From Erythrophleum ivorense (taxonomy: Eukaryota > Streptophyta > Magnoliopsida > Fabales > Fabaceae): a stretch of 64,000 nucleotides of DNA. How positions within the stretch are numbered: the stretch's first letter is position 1; every line of letters begins with the position of its first letter. Below the pieces are notes generated by a model, which saw nothing but the letters and a program-made list of their open reading frames with translations, was not told where the DNA came from and made no database searches. The stretch spans positions 62,001-126,000 of the forward strand of contig JAIUCV010001277.1 of assembly GCA_026724425.1 (NCBI GenBank). The letters run 5' to 3'. A program made the translations under genes and the position numbers. Positions 1 through 10,309 of this stretch are shown in pieces.

Positions 1-16
1 CGCGTTATATACAAAC
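1..16 (+). promoter_or_regulatory. End of the preceding spacer
   Basis: These 16 bases match the last 16 of every other spacer and carry the GC at -14/-13 and the C at -1 for copy 1. The rest of that unit lies outside the window. Confidence 0.9.
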
Positions 17-135
17 GGGTGCGATCATACCAGCACTAATGCACCAGATCCCATCAGAACTCCGCAGTTAAGCGTGCTTTGGCGAGAGTAGTACTAGGAT
101 GGGTGACCTCCCGGGAAGTCCTCGTGTTGCACCCC
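17..135 (+). rRNA. 5S rRNA: 5S rRNA copy 1 (G30A, G64T)
   Basis: 5S rRNA is a structural RNA of the large ribosomal subunit, transcribed by RNA polymerase III from an internal promoter (A box about nt 50-64, intermediate element about 67-72, C box about 80-97; known for the family). The gene begins GGGTGCGATC and ends TTGCACCCC, and its ends pair as helix I (nt 1-6 with 113-118). The start was set by the C at -1 and the end by the last C before A plus T-run; 119 nt is normal for plants (about 120). This copy has G30A, which would replace a G30-C47 pair in helix III with A-C, and G64T in the A box/helix II strand. A 17-T run follows; spacer TTGG. Confidence 0.97.
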
Positions 136-136
136 A

Positions 137-153
137 TTTTTTTTTTTTTTTTT
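137..153 (+). terminator. Pol III terminator, 17 T (representative)
   Basis: Pol III stops in runs of four or more T on the non-template strand (known). Every copy has such a run starting two bases after the gene, 15-20 T long. In copies 3 and 20 the intervening A is a T, so the run starts directly at the gene end. Confidence 0.93.
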
Positions 154-252
154 CGTTTTAAATCCGAAAATTCTGGAAGGCGTATCTGTAAGACCGTGTG
201 GACGTACACCGCCCACAGCCCCTTCTCGCGAAGCCCCAAGAGTGCTTTAGGT

Positions 253-292
253 GTCTAAACATCGTTTGTGCCCAAAATAACGACGTTTAGAC
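253..292. repeat. 40-nt imperfect inverted repeat in spacer (representative)
   Basis: GTCTAAAC pairs perfectly with GTTTAGAC, then one mismatch (A opposite C), then TCGTT pairs with AACGA, around a 12-nt loop. It recurs in every spacer, starting 100 bases after the last T. Markers gtgttt and aattacg each break one pair. It lies downstream of the terminator, so a role as RNA is doubtful; function unknown. Confidence 0.85.
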
Positions 293-362
293 GCTTTTCC
301 GGGCCATTTTCTACTACGGACTCCGAATCAAAGAATACAAAGCGGTATGCTACGTGTTCTTA

Positions 363-372
363 GGATGCATCC
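363..372. repeat. 10-bp palindrome GGATGCATCC (representative)
   Basis: This is a perfect 10-bp palindrome, found 210 bases after the last T in each spacer. It could be a protein-binding site or chance; nothing in the sequence decides. Confidence 0.7.
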
Positions 373-473
373 ATCTTTCCTCTCTTAGAAAGCCTACCCA
401 ACAGTCCGGACCGGGCCTAAGCATCAAGTGGGGCCCACGCCGAATGAGCGTCCAAGATCCTTTTGGGAAAGGA

Positions 474-501
474 TATATGCGATTGCGCGTTATATACAAA
501 C
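474..501 (+). promoter_or_regulatory. Upstream 5S promoter elements (representative, copy 2)
   Basis: TATATG spans -28 to -23, GC sits at -14/-13 and C at -1 relative to the gene at 502. This matches the layout known for Arabidopsis 5S genes (a TATA-like box near -28, GC near -12, C at -1), which Pol III needs along with the internal boxes. The arrangement is kept in all copies; base -31 is G or T (haplotype site 4). Confidence 0.85.
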
Positions 502-620
502 GGGTGCGATCATACCAGCACTAATGCACCGGATCCCATCAGAACTCCGCAGTTAAGCGTGCTTGGGCGAGAGTAGTACTAGGATGGGTGACCTCCCGGG
601 AAGTCCTCGTGTTGCACCCC
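502..620 (+). rRNA. 5S rRNA: 5S rRNA copy 2
   Basis: Array consensus over 119 nt; taken as the reference copy. A 15-T run follows, the shortest class; spacer TTAT. Confidence 0.98.
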
Positions 621-984
621 ATTTTTTTTTTTTTTTCGTTTTAAATCCGAAAATTCTGGAAGGCGTATCTGTAAGACCGTGTGGACGTACACCGCCCACA
701 GCCCCTTCTCGCGAAGCCCCAAGAGTGCTTTAGGTGTCTAAACATCGTTTGTGCCCAAAATAACGACGTTTAGACGCTTTTCCGGGCCATTTTCTACTAC
801 GGACTCCGAATCAAAGAATACAAAGCGGTATGCTACGTGTTCTTAGGATGCATCCATCTTTCCTCTCTTAGAAAGCCTACCCAACAGTCCAGACCGGGCC
901 TAAGCATCAAGTGGGGCCCACGCCGAATGAGCGTCCAAGATCCTTTTGGGAAATGATATATGCGATTGCGCGTTATATACAAAC

Positions 985-1103
985 GGGTGCGATCATACCA
1001 GCACTAATGCACCGGATCCCATCAGAACTCCGCAATTAAGCGTGCTCGGGCGAGAGTAGTACTAGGATGGGTGACCTCCCGGGAAGTCCTCGTGTTGCAC
1101 CCC
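985..1103 (+). rRNA. 5S rRNA: 5S rRNA copy 3 (G51A, T63C)
   Basis: Two A-box substitutions are present, a combination shared only with copy 20. The A after the gene is replaced by T, giving an 18-T run directly at the gene end. Spacer TTGG. Confidence 0.96.
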
Positions 1104-1469
1104 TTTTTTTTTTTTTTTTTTCGTTTTAAATCCGAAAATTCTGGAAGGCGTATCTGTAAGACCGTGTGGACGTACACCGCCCACAGCCCCTTCTCGCGAA
1201 GCCCCAAGAGTGCTTTAGGTGTCTAAACATCGTTTGTGCCCAAAATAACGACGTTTAGACGCTTTTCCGGGCCATTTTCTACTACGGACTCCGAATCAAA
1301 GAATACAAAGCGGTATGCTACGTGTTCTTAGGATGCATCCATCTTTCCTCTCTTAGAAAGCCTACCCAACAGTCCGGACCGGGCCTAAGCATCAAGTGGG
1401 GCCCACGCCGAATGAGCGTCCAAGATCCTTTTGGGAAAGGATATATGCGATTGCGCGTTATATACAAAC

Positions 1470-1588
1470 GGGTGCGATCATACCAGCACTAATGCACCGG
1501 ATCCCATCAGAACTCCGCAGTTAAGCGTGCTTGGGCGAGAGTAGTACTAGGATGGGTGACCTCCCGGGAAGTCCTCGTGTTGCACCCC
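1470..1588 (+). rRNA. 5S rRNA: 5S rRNA copy 4
   Basis: Consensus gene; 18-T run; spacer TTAG. Confidence 0.98.
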
Positions 1589-1955
1589 ATTTTTTTTTTT
1601 TTTTTTTCGTTTTAAATCCGAAAATTCTGGAAGGCGTATCTGTAAGACCGTGTGGACGTACACCGCCCACAGCCCCTTCTCGCGAAGCCCCAAGAGTGCT
1701 TTAGGTGTCTAAACATCGTTTGTGCCCAAAATAACGACGTTTAGACGCTTTTCCGGGCCATTTTCTACTACGGACTCCGAATCAAAGAATACAAAGCGGT
1801 ATGCTACGTGTTCTTAGGATGCATCCATCTTTCCTCTCTTAGAAAGCCTACCCAACAGTCCAGACCGGGCCTAAGCATCAAGTGGGGCCCACGCCGAATG
1901 AGCGTCCAAGATCCTTTTGGGAAAGGATATATGCGATTGCGCGTTATATACAAAC

Positions 1956-2074
1956 GGGTGCGATCATACCAGCACTAATGCACCGGATCCCATCAGAACT
2001 CCGCAGTTAAGCGTGCTTGGGCGAGAGTAGTACTAGGATGGGTGACCTCCCGGGAAGTCCTCGTGTTGCACCCC
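1956..2074 (+). rRNA. 5S rRNA: 5S rRNA copy 5
   Basis: Consensus gene; 16-T run; spacer ACAT. Confidence 0.98.
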
Positions 2075-2439
2075 ATTTTTTTTTTTTTTTTCGTTTTAAA
2101 TCCGAAAATTCTGGAAGGCGTATCTGTAAGACCGTGTGGACGTACACCGCCCACAGCCCCTTCTCGCGAAGCCCCAAGAGTGCTTTAGGTGTCTAAACAT
2201 CGTTTGTGCCCAAAATAACGACGTTTAGACGCTTTTCCGGGCCATTTTCTACTACGGACTCCGAATCAAAGAATACAAAGCGGTATGCTACGTGTTCTTA
2301 GGATGCATCCATCATTCCTCTCTTAGAAAGCCCACCCAACAGTCCAGACCGGGCCTAAGCATCAAGTGGGGCCCACGCCGAATGAGCGTCCAAGATCCTT
2401 TTGGGAAATGATATATGCGATTGCGCGTTATATACAAAC

Positions 2440-2558
2440 GGGTGCGATCATACCAGCACTAATGCACCGGATCCCATCAGAACTCCGCAGTTAAGCGTGC
2501 TTGGGCGAGAGTAGTACTAGGATGGGTGACCTCCCGGGAAGTCCTCGTGTTGCACCCC
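2440..2558 (+). rRNA. 5S rRNA: 5S rRNA copy 6
   Basis: Consensus gene; 16-T run; spacer TTGG. Confidence 0.98.
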
Positions 2559-2923
2559 ATTTTTTTTTTTTTTTTCGTTTTAAATCCGAAAATTCTGGAA
2601 GGCGTATCTGTAAGACCGTGTGGACGTACACCGCCCACAGCCCCTTCTCGCGAAGCCCCAAGAGTGCTTTAGGTGTCTAAACATCGTTTGTGCCCAAAAT
2701 AACGACGTTTAGACGCTTTTCCGGGCCATTTTCTACTACGGACTCCGAATCAAAGAATACAAAGCGGTATGCTACGTGTTCTTAGGATGCATCCATCTTT
2801 CCTCTCTTAGAAAGCCTACCCAACAGTCCGGACCGGGCCTAAGCATCAAGTGGGGCCCACGCCGAATGAGCGTCCAAGATCCTTTTGGGAAAGGATATAT
2901 GCGATTGCGCGTTATATACAAAC

Positions 2924-3042
2924 GGGTGCGATCATACCAGCACTAATGCACCGGATCCCATCAGAACTCCGCAGTTAAGCGTGCTTGGGCGAGAGTAGTA
3001 CTAGGATGGGTGACCTCCCGGGAAGTCCTCGTGTTGCACCCC
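2924..3042 (+). rRNA. 5S rRNA: 5S rRNA copy 7
   Basis: Consensus gene; 16-T run; spacer TCAT, a haplotype confined to the left part of the window. Confidence 0.98.
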
Positions 3043-3407
3043 ATTTTTTTTTTTTTTTTCGTTTTAAATCCGAAAATTCTGGAAGGCGTATCTGTAAGAC
3101 CGTGTGGACGTACACCGCCCACAGCCCCTTCTCGCGAAGCCCCAAGAGTGCTTTAGGTGTCTAAACATCGTTTGTGCCCAAAATAACGACGTTTAGACGC
3201 TTTTCCGGGCCATTTTCTACTACGGACTCCGAATCAAAGAATACAAAGCGGTATGCTACGTGTTCTTAGGATGCATCCATCTTTCCTCTCTTAGAAAGCC
3301 CACCCAACAGTCCAGACCGGGCCTAAGCATCAAGTGGGGCCCACGCCGAATGAGCGTCCAAGATCCTTTTGGGAAATGATATATGCGATTGCGCGTTATA
3401 TACAAAC

Positions 3408-3526
3408 GGGTGCGATCATACCAGCACTAATGCACCAGATCCCATCAGAACTCCGCAGTTAAGCGTGCTTGGGCGAGAGTAGTACTAGGATGGGTGACCT
3501 CCCGGGAAGTCCTCGTGTTGCACCCC
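3408..3526 (+). rRNA. 5S rRNA: 5S rRNA copy 8 (G30A)
   Basis: G30A replaces the predicted G30-C47 pair of helix III with A-C. 16-T run; spacer ACAT with the gtgttt marker, which accompanies G30A repeatedly. Confidence 0.97.
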
Positions 3527-3891
3527 ATTTTTTTTTTTTTTTTCGTTTTAAATCCGAAAATTCTGGAAGGCGTATCTGTAAGACCGTGTGGACGTACACC
3601 GCCCACAGCCCCTTCTCGCGAAGCCCCAAGAGTGCTTTAGGTGTTTAAACATCGTTTGTGCCCAAAATAACGACGTTTAGACGCTTTTCCGGGCCATTTT
3701 CTACTACGGACTCCGAATCAAAGAATACAAAGCGGTATGCTACGTGTTCTTAGGATGCATCCATCATTCCTCTCTTAGAAAGCCCACCCAACAGTCCAGA
3801 CCGGGCCTAAGCATCAAGTGGGGCCCACGCCGAATGAGCGTCCAAGATCCTTTTGGGAAATGATATATGCGATTGCGCGTTATATACAAAC

Positions 3892-4010
3892 GGGTGCGAT
3901 CATACCAGCACTAATGCACCGGATCCCATCAGAACTCCGCAGTTAAGCGTGCTTGGGCGAGAGTAGTACTAGGATGGGTGACCTCCCGGGAAGTCCTCGT
4001 GTTGCACCCC
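3892..4010 (+). rRNA. 5S rRNA: 5S rRNA copy 9
   Basis: Consensus gene; 17-T run; spacer TTAG with the aattacg marker. Confidence 0.98.
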
Positions 4011-4376
4011 ATTTTTTTTTTTTTTTTTCGTTTTAAATCCGAAAATTCTGGAAGGCGTATCTGTAAGACCGTGTGGACGTACACCGCCCACAGCCCCTTC
4101 TCGCGAAGCCCCAAGAGTGCTTTAGGTGTCTAAACATCGTTTGTGCCCAAAATTACGACGTTTAGACGCTTTTCCGGGCCATTTTCTACTACGGACTCCG
4201 AATCAAAGAATACAAAGCGGTATGCTACGTGTTCTTAGGATGCATCCATCTTTCCTCTCTTAGAAAGCCTACCCAACAGTCCAGACCGGGCCTAAGCATC
4301 AAGTGGGGCCCACGCCGAATGAGCGTCCAAGATCCTTTTGGGAAAGGATATATGCGATTGCGCGTTATATACAAAC

Positions 4377-4495
4377 GGGTGCGATCATACCAGCACTAAT
4401 GCACCGGATCCCATCAGAACTCCGCAGTTAAGCGTGCTTGGGCGAGAGTAGTACTAGGATGGGTGACCTCCCGGGAAGTCCTCGTGTTGCACCCC
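4377..4495 (+). rRNA. 5S rRNA: 5S rRNA copy 10
   Basis: Consensus gene; 16-T run; spacer ACAT. Confidence 0.98.
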
Positions 4496-4860
4496 ATTTT
4501 TTTTTTTTTTTTCGTTTTAAATCCGAAAATTCTGGAAGGCGTATCTGTAAGACCGTGTGGACGTACACCGCCCACAGCCCCTTCTCGCGAAGCCCCAAGA
4601 GTGCTTTAGGTGTCTAAACATCGTTTGTGCCCAAAATAACGACGTTTAGACGCTTTTCCGGGCCATTTTCTACTACGGACTCCGAATCAAAGAATACAAA
4701 GCGGTATGCTACGTGTTCTTAGGATGCATCCATCATTCCTCTCTTAGAAAGCCCACCCAACAGTCCAGACCGGGCCTAAGCATCAAGTGGGGCCCACGCC
4801 GAATGAGCGTCCAAGATCCTTTTGGGAAATGATATATGCGATTGCGCGTTATATACAAAC

Positions 4861-4979
4861 GGGTGCGATCATACCAGCACTAATGCACCGGATCCCATCA
4901 GAACTCCGCAGTTAAGCGTGCTTGGGCGAGAGTAGTACTAGGATGGGTGACCTCCCGGGAAGTCCTCGTGTTGCACCCC
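4861..4979 (+). rRNA. 5S rRNA: 5S rRNA copy 11
   Basis: Consensus gene; 17-T run; spacer TCAT. Confidence 0.98.
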
Positions 4980-5345
4980 ATTTTTTTTTTTTTTTTTCGT
5001 TTTAAATCCGAAAATTCTGGAAGGCGTATCTGTAAGACCGTGTGGACGTACACCGCCCACAGCCCCTTCTCGCGAAGCCCCAAGAGTGCTTTAGGTGTCT
5101 AAACATCGTTTGTGCCCAAAATAACGACGTTTAGACGCTTTTCCGGGCCATTTTCTACTACGGACTCCGAATCAAAGAATACAAAGCGGTATGCTACGTG
5201 TTCTTAGGATGCATCCATCTTTCCTCTCTTAGAAAGCCCACCCAACAGTCCAGACCGGGCCTAAGCATCAAGTGGGGCCCACGCCGAATGAGCGTCCAAG
5301 ATCCTTTTGGGAAATGATATATGCGATTGCGCGTTATATACAAAC

Positions 5346-5464
5346 GGGTGCGATCATACCAGCACTAATGCACCAGATCCCATCAGAACTCCGCAGTTAA
5401 GCGTGCTTTGGCGAGAGTAGTACTAGGATGGGTGACCTCCCGGGAAGTCCTCGTGTTGCACCCC
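5346..5464 (+). rRNA. 5S rRNA: 5S rRNA copy 12 (G30A, G64T)
   Basis: Same double variant as copies 1 and 18; 17-T run; spacer TTGG. Confidence 0.97.
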
Positions 5465-5830
5465 ATTTTTTTTTTTTTTTTTCGTTTTAAATCCGAAAAT
5501 TCTGGAAGGCGTATCTGTAAGACCGTGTGGACGTACACCGCCCACAGCCCCTTCTCGCGAAGCCCCAAGAGTGCTTTAGGTGTCTAAACATCGTTTGTGC
5601 CCAAAATAACGACGTTTAGACGCTTTTCCGGGCCATTTTCTACTACGGACTCCGAATCAAAGAATACAAAGCGGTATGCTACGTGTTCTTAGGATGCATC
5701 CATCTTTCCTCTCTTAGAAAGCCTACCCAACAGTCCGGACCGGGCCTAAGCATCAAGTGGGGCCCACGCCGAATGAGCGTCCAAGATCCTTTTGGGAAAG
5801 GATATATGCGATTGCGCGTTATATACAAAC

Positions 5831-5949
5831 GGGTGCGATCATACCAGCACTAATGCACCGGATCCCATCAGAACTCCGCAGTTAAGCGTGCTTGGGCGAG
5901 AGTAGTACTAGGATGGGTGACCTCCCGGGAAGTCCTCGTGTTGCACCCC
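5831..5949 (+). rRNA. 5S rRNA: 5S rRNA copy 13
   Basis: Consensus gene; 15-T run; spacer TCAT. Confidence 0.98.
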
Positions 5950-6313
5950 ATTTTTTTTTTTTTTTCGTTTTAAATCCGAAAATTCTGGAAGGCGTATCTG
6001 TAAGACCGTGTGGACGTACACCGCCCACAGCCCCTTCTCGCGAAGCCCCAAGAGTGCTTTAGGTGTCTAAACATCGTTTGTGCCCAAAATAACGACGTTT
6101 AGACGCTTTTCCGGGCCATTTTCTACTACGGACTCCGAATCAAAGAATACAAAGCGGTATGCTACGTGTTCTTAGGATGCATCCATCTTTCCTCTCTTAG
6201 AAAGCCCACCCAACAGTCCAGACCGGGCCTAAGCATCAAGTGGGGCCCACGCCGAATGAGCGTCCAAGATCCTTTTGGGAAATGATATATGCGATTGCGC
6301 GTTATATACAAAC

Positions 6314-6432
6314 GGGTGCGATCATACCAGCACTAATGCACCAGATCCCATCAGAACTCCGCAGTTAAGCGTGCTTGGGCGAGAGTAGTACTAGGATGGG
6401 TGACCTCCCGGGAAGTCCTCGTGTTGCACCCC
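6314..6432 (+). rRNA. 5S rRNA: 5S rRNA copy 14 (G30A)
   Basis: G30A; 16-T run; spacer ACAT with gtgttt. Counterpart of copy 8, 2906 bp downstream. Confidence 0.97.
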
Positions 6433-6797
6433 ATTTTTTTTTTTTTTTTCGTTTTAAATCCGAAAATTCTGGAAGGCGTATCTGTAAGACCGTGTGGACG
6501 TACACCGCCCACAGCCCCTTCTCGCGAAGCCCCAAGAGTGCTTTAGGTGTTTAAACATCGTTTGTGCCCAAAATAACGACGTTTAGACGCTTTTCCGGGC
6601 CATTTTCTACTACGGACTCCGAATCAAAGAATACAAAGCGGTATGCTACGTGTTCTTAGGATGCATCCATCATTCCTCTCTTAGAAAGCCCACCCAACAG
6701 TCCAGACCGGGCCTAAGCATCAAGTGGGGCCCACGCCGAATGAGCGTCCAAGATCCTTTTGGGAAATGATATATGCGATTGCGCGTTATATACAAAC

Positions 6798-6916
6798 GGG
6801 TGCGATCATACCAGCACTAATGCACCGGATCCCATCAGAACTCCGCAGTTAAGCGTGCTTGGGCGAGAGTAGTACTAGGATGGGTGACCTCCCGGGAAGT
6901 CCTCGTGTTGCACCCC
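6798..6916 (+). rRNA. 5S rRNA: 5S rRNA copy 15
   Basis: Consensus gene; 17-T run; spacer TTAG with aattacg. Counterpart of copy 9. Confidence 0.98.
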
Positions 6917-7282
6917 ATTTTTTTTTTTTTTTTTCGTTTTAAATCCGAAAATTCTGGAAGGCGTATCTGTAAGACCGTGTGGACGTACACCGCCCACAGC
7001 CCCTTCTCGCGAAGCCCCAAGAGTGCTTTAGGTGTCTAAACATCGTTTGTGCCCAAAATTACGACGTTTAGACGCTTTTCCGGGCCATTTTCTACTACGG
7101 ACTCCGAATCAAAGAATACAAAGCGGTATGCTACGTGTTCTTAGGATGCATCCATCTTTCCTCTCTTAGAAAGCCTACCCAACAGTCCAGACCGGGCCTA
7201 AGCATCAAGTGGGGCCCACGCCGAATGAGCGTCCAAGATCCTTTTGGGAAAGGATATATGCGATTGCGCGTTATATACAAAC

Positions 7283-7401
7283 GGGTGCGATCATACCAGC
7301 ACTAATGCACCGGATCCCATCAGAACTCCGCAGTTAAGCGTGCTTGGGCGAGAGTAGTACTAGGATGGGTGACCTCCCGGGAAGTCCTCGTGTTGCACCC
7401 C
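7283..7401 (+). rRNA. 5S rRNA: 5S rRNA copy 16
   Basis: Consensus gene; 16-T run; spacer ACAT. Confidence 0.98.
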
Positions 7402-7766
7402 ATTTTTTTTTTTTTTTTCGTTTTAAATCCGAAAATTCTGGAAGGCGTATCTGTAAGACCGTGTGGACGTACACCGCCCACAGCCCCTTCTCGCGAAGCC
7501 CCAAGAGTGCTTTAGGTGTCTAAACATCGTTTGTGCCCAAAATAACGACGTTTAGACGCTTTTCCGGGCCATTTTCTACTACGGACTCCGAATCAAAGAA
7601 TACAAAGCGGTATGCTACGTGTTCTTAGGATGCATCCATCATTCCTCTCTTAGAAAGCCCACCCAACAGTCCAGACCGGGCCTAAGCATCAAGTGGGGCC
7701 CACGCCGAATGAGCGTCCAAGATCCTTTTGGGAAATGATATATGCGATTGCGCGTTATATACAAAC

Positions 7767-7885
7767 GGGTGCGATCATACCAGCACTAATGCACCGGATC
7801 CCATCAGAACTCCGCAGTTAAGCGTGCTTGGGCGAGAGTAGTACTAGGATGGGTGACCTCCCGGGAAGTCCTCGTGTTGCACCCC
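7767..7885 (+). rRNA. 5S rRNA: 5S rRNA copy 17
   Basis: Consensus gene; 17-T run; spacer TCAT. Confidence 0.98.
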
Positions 7886-8251
7886 ATTTTTTTTTTTTTT
7901 TTTCGTTTTAAATCCGAAAATTCTGGAAGGCGTATCTGTAAGACCGTGTGGACGTACACCGCCCACAGCCCCTTCTCGCGAAGCCCCAAGAGTGCTTTAG
8001 GTGTCTAAACATCGTTTGTGCCCAAAATAACGACGTTTAGACGCTTTTCCGGGCCATTTTCTACTACGGACTCCGAATCAAAGAATACAAAGCGGTATGC
8101 TACGTGTTCTTAGGATGCATCCATCTTTCCTCTCTTAGAAAGCCCACCCAACAGTCCAGACCGGGCCTAAGCATCAAGTGGGGCCCACGCCGAATGAGCG
8201 TCCAAGATCCTTTTGGGAAATGATATATGCGATTGCGCGTTATATACAAAC

Positions 8252-8370
8252 GGGTGCGATCATACCAGCACTAATGCACCAGATCCCATCAGAACTCCGC
8301 AGTTAAGCGTGCTTTGGCGAGAGTAGTACTAGGATGGGTGACCTCCCGGGAAGTCCTCGTGTTGCACCCC
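8252..8370 (+). rRNA. 5S rRNA: 5S rRNA copy 18 (G30A, G64T)
   Basis: Double variant; 16-T run; spacer TTGG. Counterpart of copy 12 (2906 bp upstream) and of copy 1 (8235 bp upstream). Confidence 0.97.
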
Positions 8371-8735
8371 ATTTTTTTTTTTTTTTTCGTTTTAAATCCG
8401 AAAATTCTGGAAGGCGTATCTGTAAGACCGTGTGGACGTACACCGCCCACAGCCCCTTCTCGCGAAGCCCCAAGAGTGCTTTAGGTGTCTAAACATCGTT
8501 TGTGCCCAAAATAACGACGTTTAGACGCTTTTCCGGGCCATTTTCTACTACGGACTCCGAATCAAAGAATACAAAGCGGTATGCTACGTGTTCTTAGGAT
8601 GCATCCATCTTTCCTCTCTTAGAAAGCCTACCCAACAGTCCGGACCGGGCCTAAGCATCAAGTGGGGCCCACGCCGAATGAGCGTCCAAGATCCTTTTGG
8701 GAAAGGATATATGCGATTGCGCGTTATATACAAAC

Positions 8736-8854
8736 GGGTGCGATCATACCAGCACTAATGCACCGGATCCCATCAGAACTCCGCAGTTAAGCGTGCTTGG
8801 GCGAGAGTAGTACTAGGATGGGTGACCTCCCGGGAAGTCCTCGTGTTGCACCCC
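8736..8854 (+). rRNA. 5S rRNA: 5S rRNA copy 19
   Basis: Consensus gene; 16-T run; spacer TTAT. Counterpart of copy 2. Confidence 0.98.
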
Positions 8855-9219
8855 ATTTTTTTTTTTTTTTTCGTTTTAAATCCGAAAATTCTGGAAGGCG
8901 TATCTGTAAGACCGTGTGGACGTACACCGCCCACAGCCCCTTCTCGCGAAGCCCCAAGAGTGCTTTAGGTGTCTAAACATCGTTTGTGCCCAAAATAACG
9001 ACGTTTAGACGCTTTTCCGGGCCATTTTCTACTACGGACTCCGAATCAAAGAATACAAAGCGGTATGCTACGTGTTCTTAGGATGCATCCATCTTTCCTC
9101 TCTTAGAAAGCCTACCCAACAGTCCAGACCGGGCCTAAGCATCAAGTGGGGCCCACGCCGAATGAGCGTCCAAGATCCTTTTGGGAAATGATATATGCGA
9201 TTGCGCGTTATATACAAAC

Positions 9220-9338
9220 GGGTGCGATCATACCAGCACTAATGCACCGGATCCCATCAGAACTCCGCAATTAAGCGTGCTCGGGCGAGAGTAGTACTAG
9301 GATGGGTGACCTCCCGGGAAGTCCTCGTGTTGCACCCC
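9220..9338 (+). rRNA. 5S rRNA: 5S rRNA copy 20 (G51A, T63C)
   Basis: Shares both substitutions and the missing post-gene A with copy 3; 18-T run; spacer TTGG. Confidence 0.96.
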
Positions 9339-9704
9339 TTTTTTTTTTTTTTTTTTCGTTTTAAATCCGAAAATTCTGGAAGGCGTATCTGTAAGACCGT
9401 GTGGACGTACACCGCCCACAGCCCCTTCTCGCGAAGCCCCAAGAGTGCTTTAGGTGTCTAAACATCGTTTGTGCCCAAAATAACGACGTTTAGACGCTTT
9501 TCCGGGCCATTTTCTACTACGGACTCCGAATCAAAGAATACAAAGCGGTATGCTACGTGTTCTTAGGATGCATCCATCTTTCCTCTCTTAGAAAGCCTAC
9601 CCAACAGTCCGGACCGGGCCTAAGCATCAAGTGGGGCCCACGCCGAATGAGCGTCCAAGATCCTTTTGGGAAAGGATATATGCGATTGCGCGTTATATAC
9701 AAAC

Positions 9705-9823
9705 GGGTGCGATCATACCAGCACTAATGCACCGGATCCCATCAGAACTCCGCAGTTAAGCGTGCTTGGGCGAGAGTAGTACTAGGATGGGTGACCTCCC
9801 GGGAAGTCCTCGTGTTGCACCCC
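9705..9823 (+). rRNA. 5S rRNA: 5S rRNA copy 21
   Basis: Consensus gene; 18-T run; spacer TTAG. Confidence 0.98.
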
Positions 9824-10190
9824 ATTTTTTTTTTTTTTTTTTCGTTTTAAATCCGAAAATTCTGGAAGGCGTATCTGTAAGACCGTGTGGACGTACACCG
9901 CCCACAGCCCCTTCTCGCGAAGCCCCAAGAGTGCTTTAGGTGTCTAAACATCGTTTGTGCCCAAAATAACGACGTTTAGACGCTTTTCCGGGCCATTTTC
10001 TACTACGGACTCCGAATCAAAGAATACAAAGCGGTATGCTACGTGTTCTTAGGATGCATCCATCTTTCCTCTCTTAGAAAGCCTACCCAACAGTCCAGAC
10101 CGGGCCTAAGCATCAAGTGGGGCCCACGCCGAATGAGCGTCCAAGATCCTTTTGGGAAAGGATATATGCGATTGCGCGTTATATACAAAC

Positions 10191-10309
10191 GGGTGCGATC
10201 ATACCAGCACTAATGCACCGGATCCCATCAGAACTCCGCAGTTAAGCGTGCTTGGGCGAGAGTAGTACTAGGATGGGTGACCTCCCGGGAAGTCCTCGTG
10301 TTGCACCCC
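10191..10309 (+). rRNA. 5S rRNA: 5S rRNA copy 22
   Basis: Consensus gene; 16-T run; spacer ACAT. Confidence 0.98.

Larger units (their letters stand above)
136..501 (+). other. Representative intergenic spacer (copy 1 to copy 2)
   Basis: This spacer stands for all others. It holds, in order, A plus a 17-T terminator (136-153), a CG-containing stretch without recognisable signals, a 40-nt inverted repeat (253-292), the palindrome GGATGCATCC (363-372), the four haplotype sites (376, 395, 408, 471) and the upstream promoter elements (474-501). No conserved reading frame survives changes in T-run length, so I see no gene in it. Confidence 0.9.
17..4376 (+). repeat. Nine-unit segment A, first copy (units 1-9)
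   Basis: Units 1-9 match units 18-26 in gene variants, markers and order, including the rare G51A+T63C gene. The offset is a constant 8234-8236 bp (17 units). The left end lies beyond the window. Confidence 0.88.
2924..5830 (+). repeat. Six-unit repeat, first copy (units 7-12)
   Basis: The order TCAT, G30A/gtgttt, aattacg, ACAT, TCAT, G30A+G64T recurs in units 13-18 at an offset of 2906-2907 bp. Confidence 0.9.
5831..8735 (+). repeat. Six-unit repeat, second copy (units 13-18)
   Basis: Adjacent direct copy of units 7-12; T-run lengths agree except in the first and last units. Confidence 0.9.

Noticed and set aside
54..239. A 61-residue minus-strand reading frame repeated dozens of times along the window
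   Set aside because: It runs antisense through the 5S gene and crosses the T-run as a lysine stretch. It is open only when the run is 17 T (or 18 without the A, or 20), so it appears and vanishes with T-run length modulo 3. No coding selection is visible.
474..501. Hairpin formed by gatatatgcg and cgcgttatat in the upstream promoter region
   Set aside because: The two halves pair only loosely, and the known TATA-like, GC and C elements explain the conservation.
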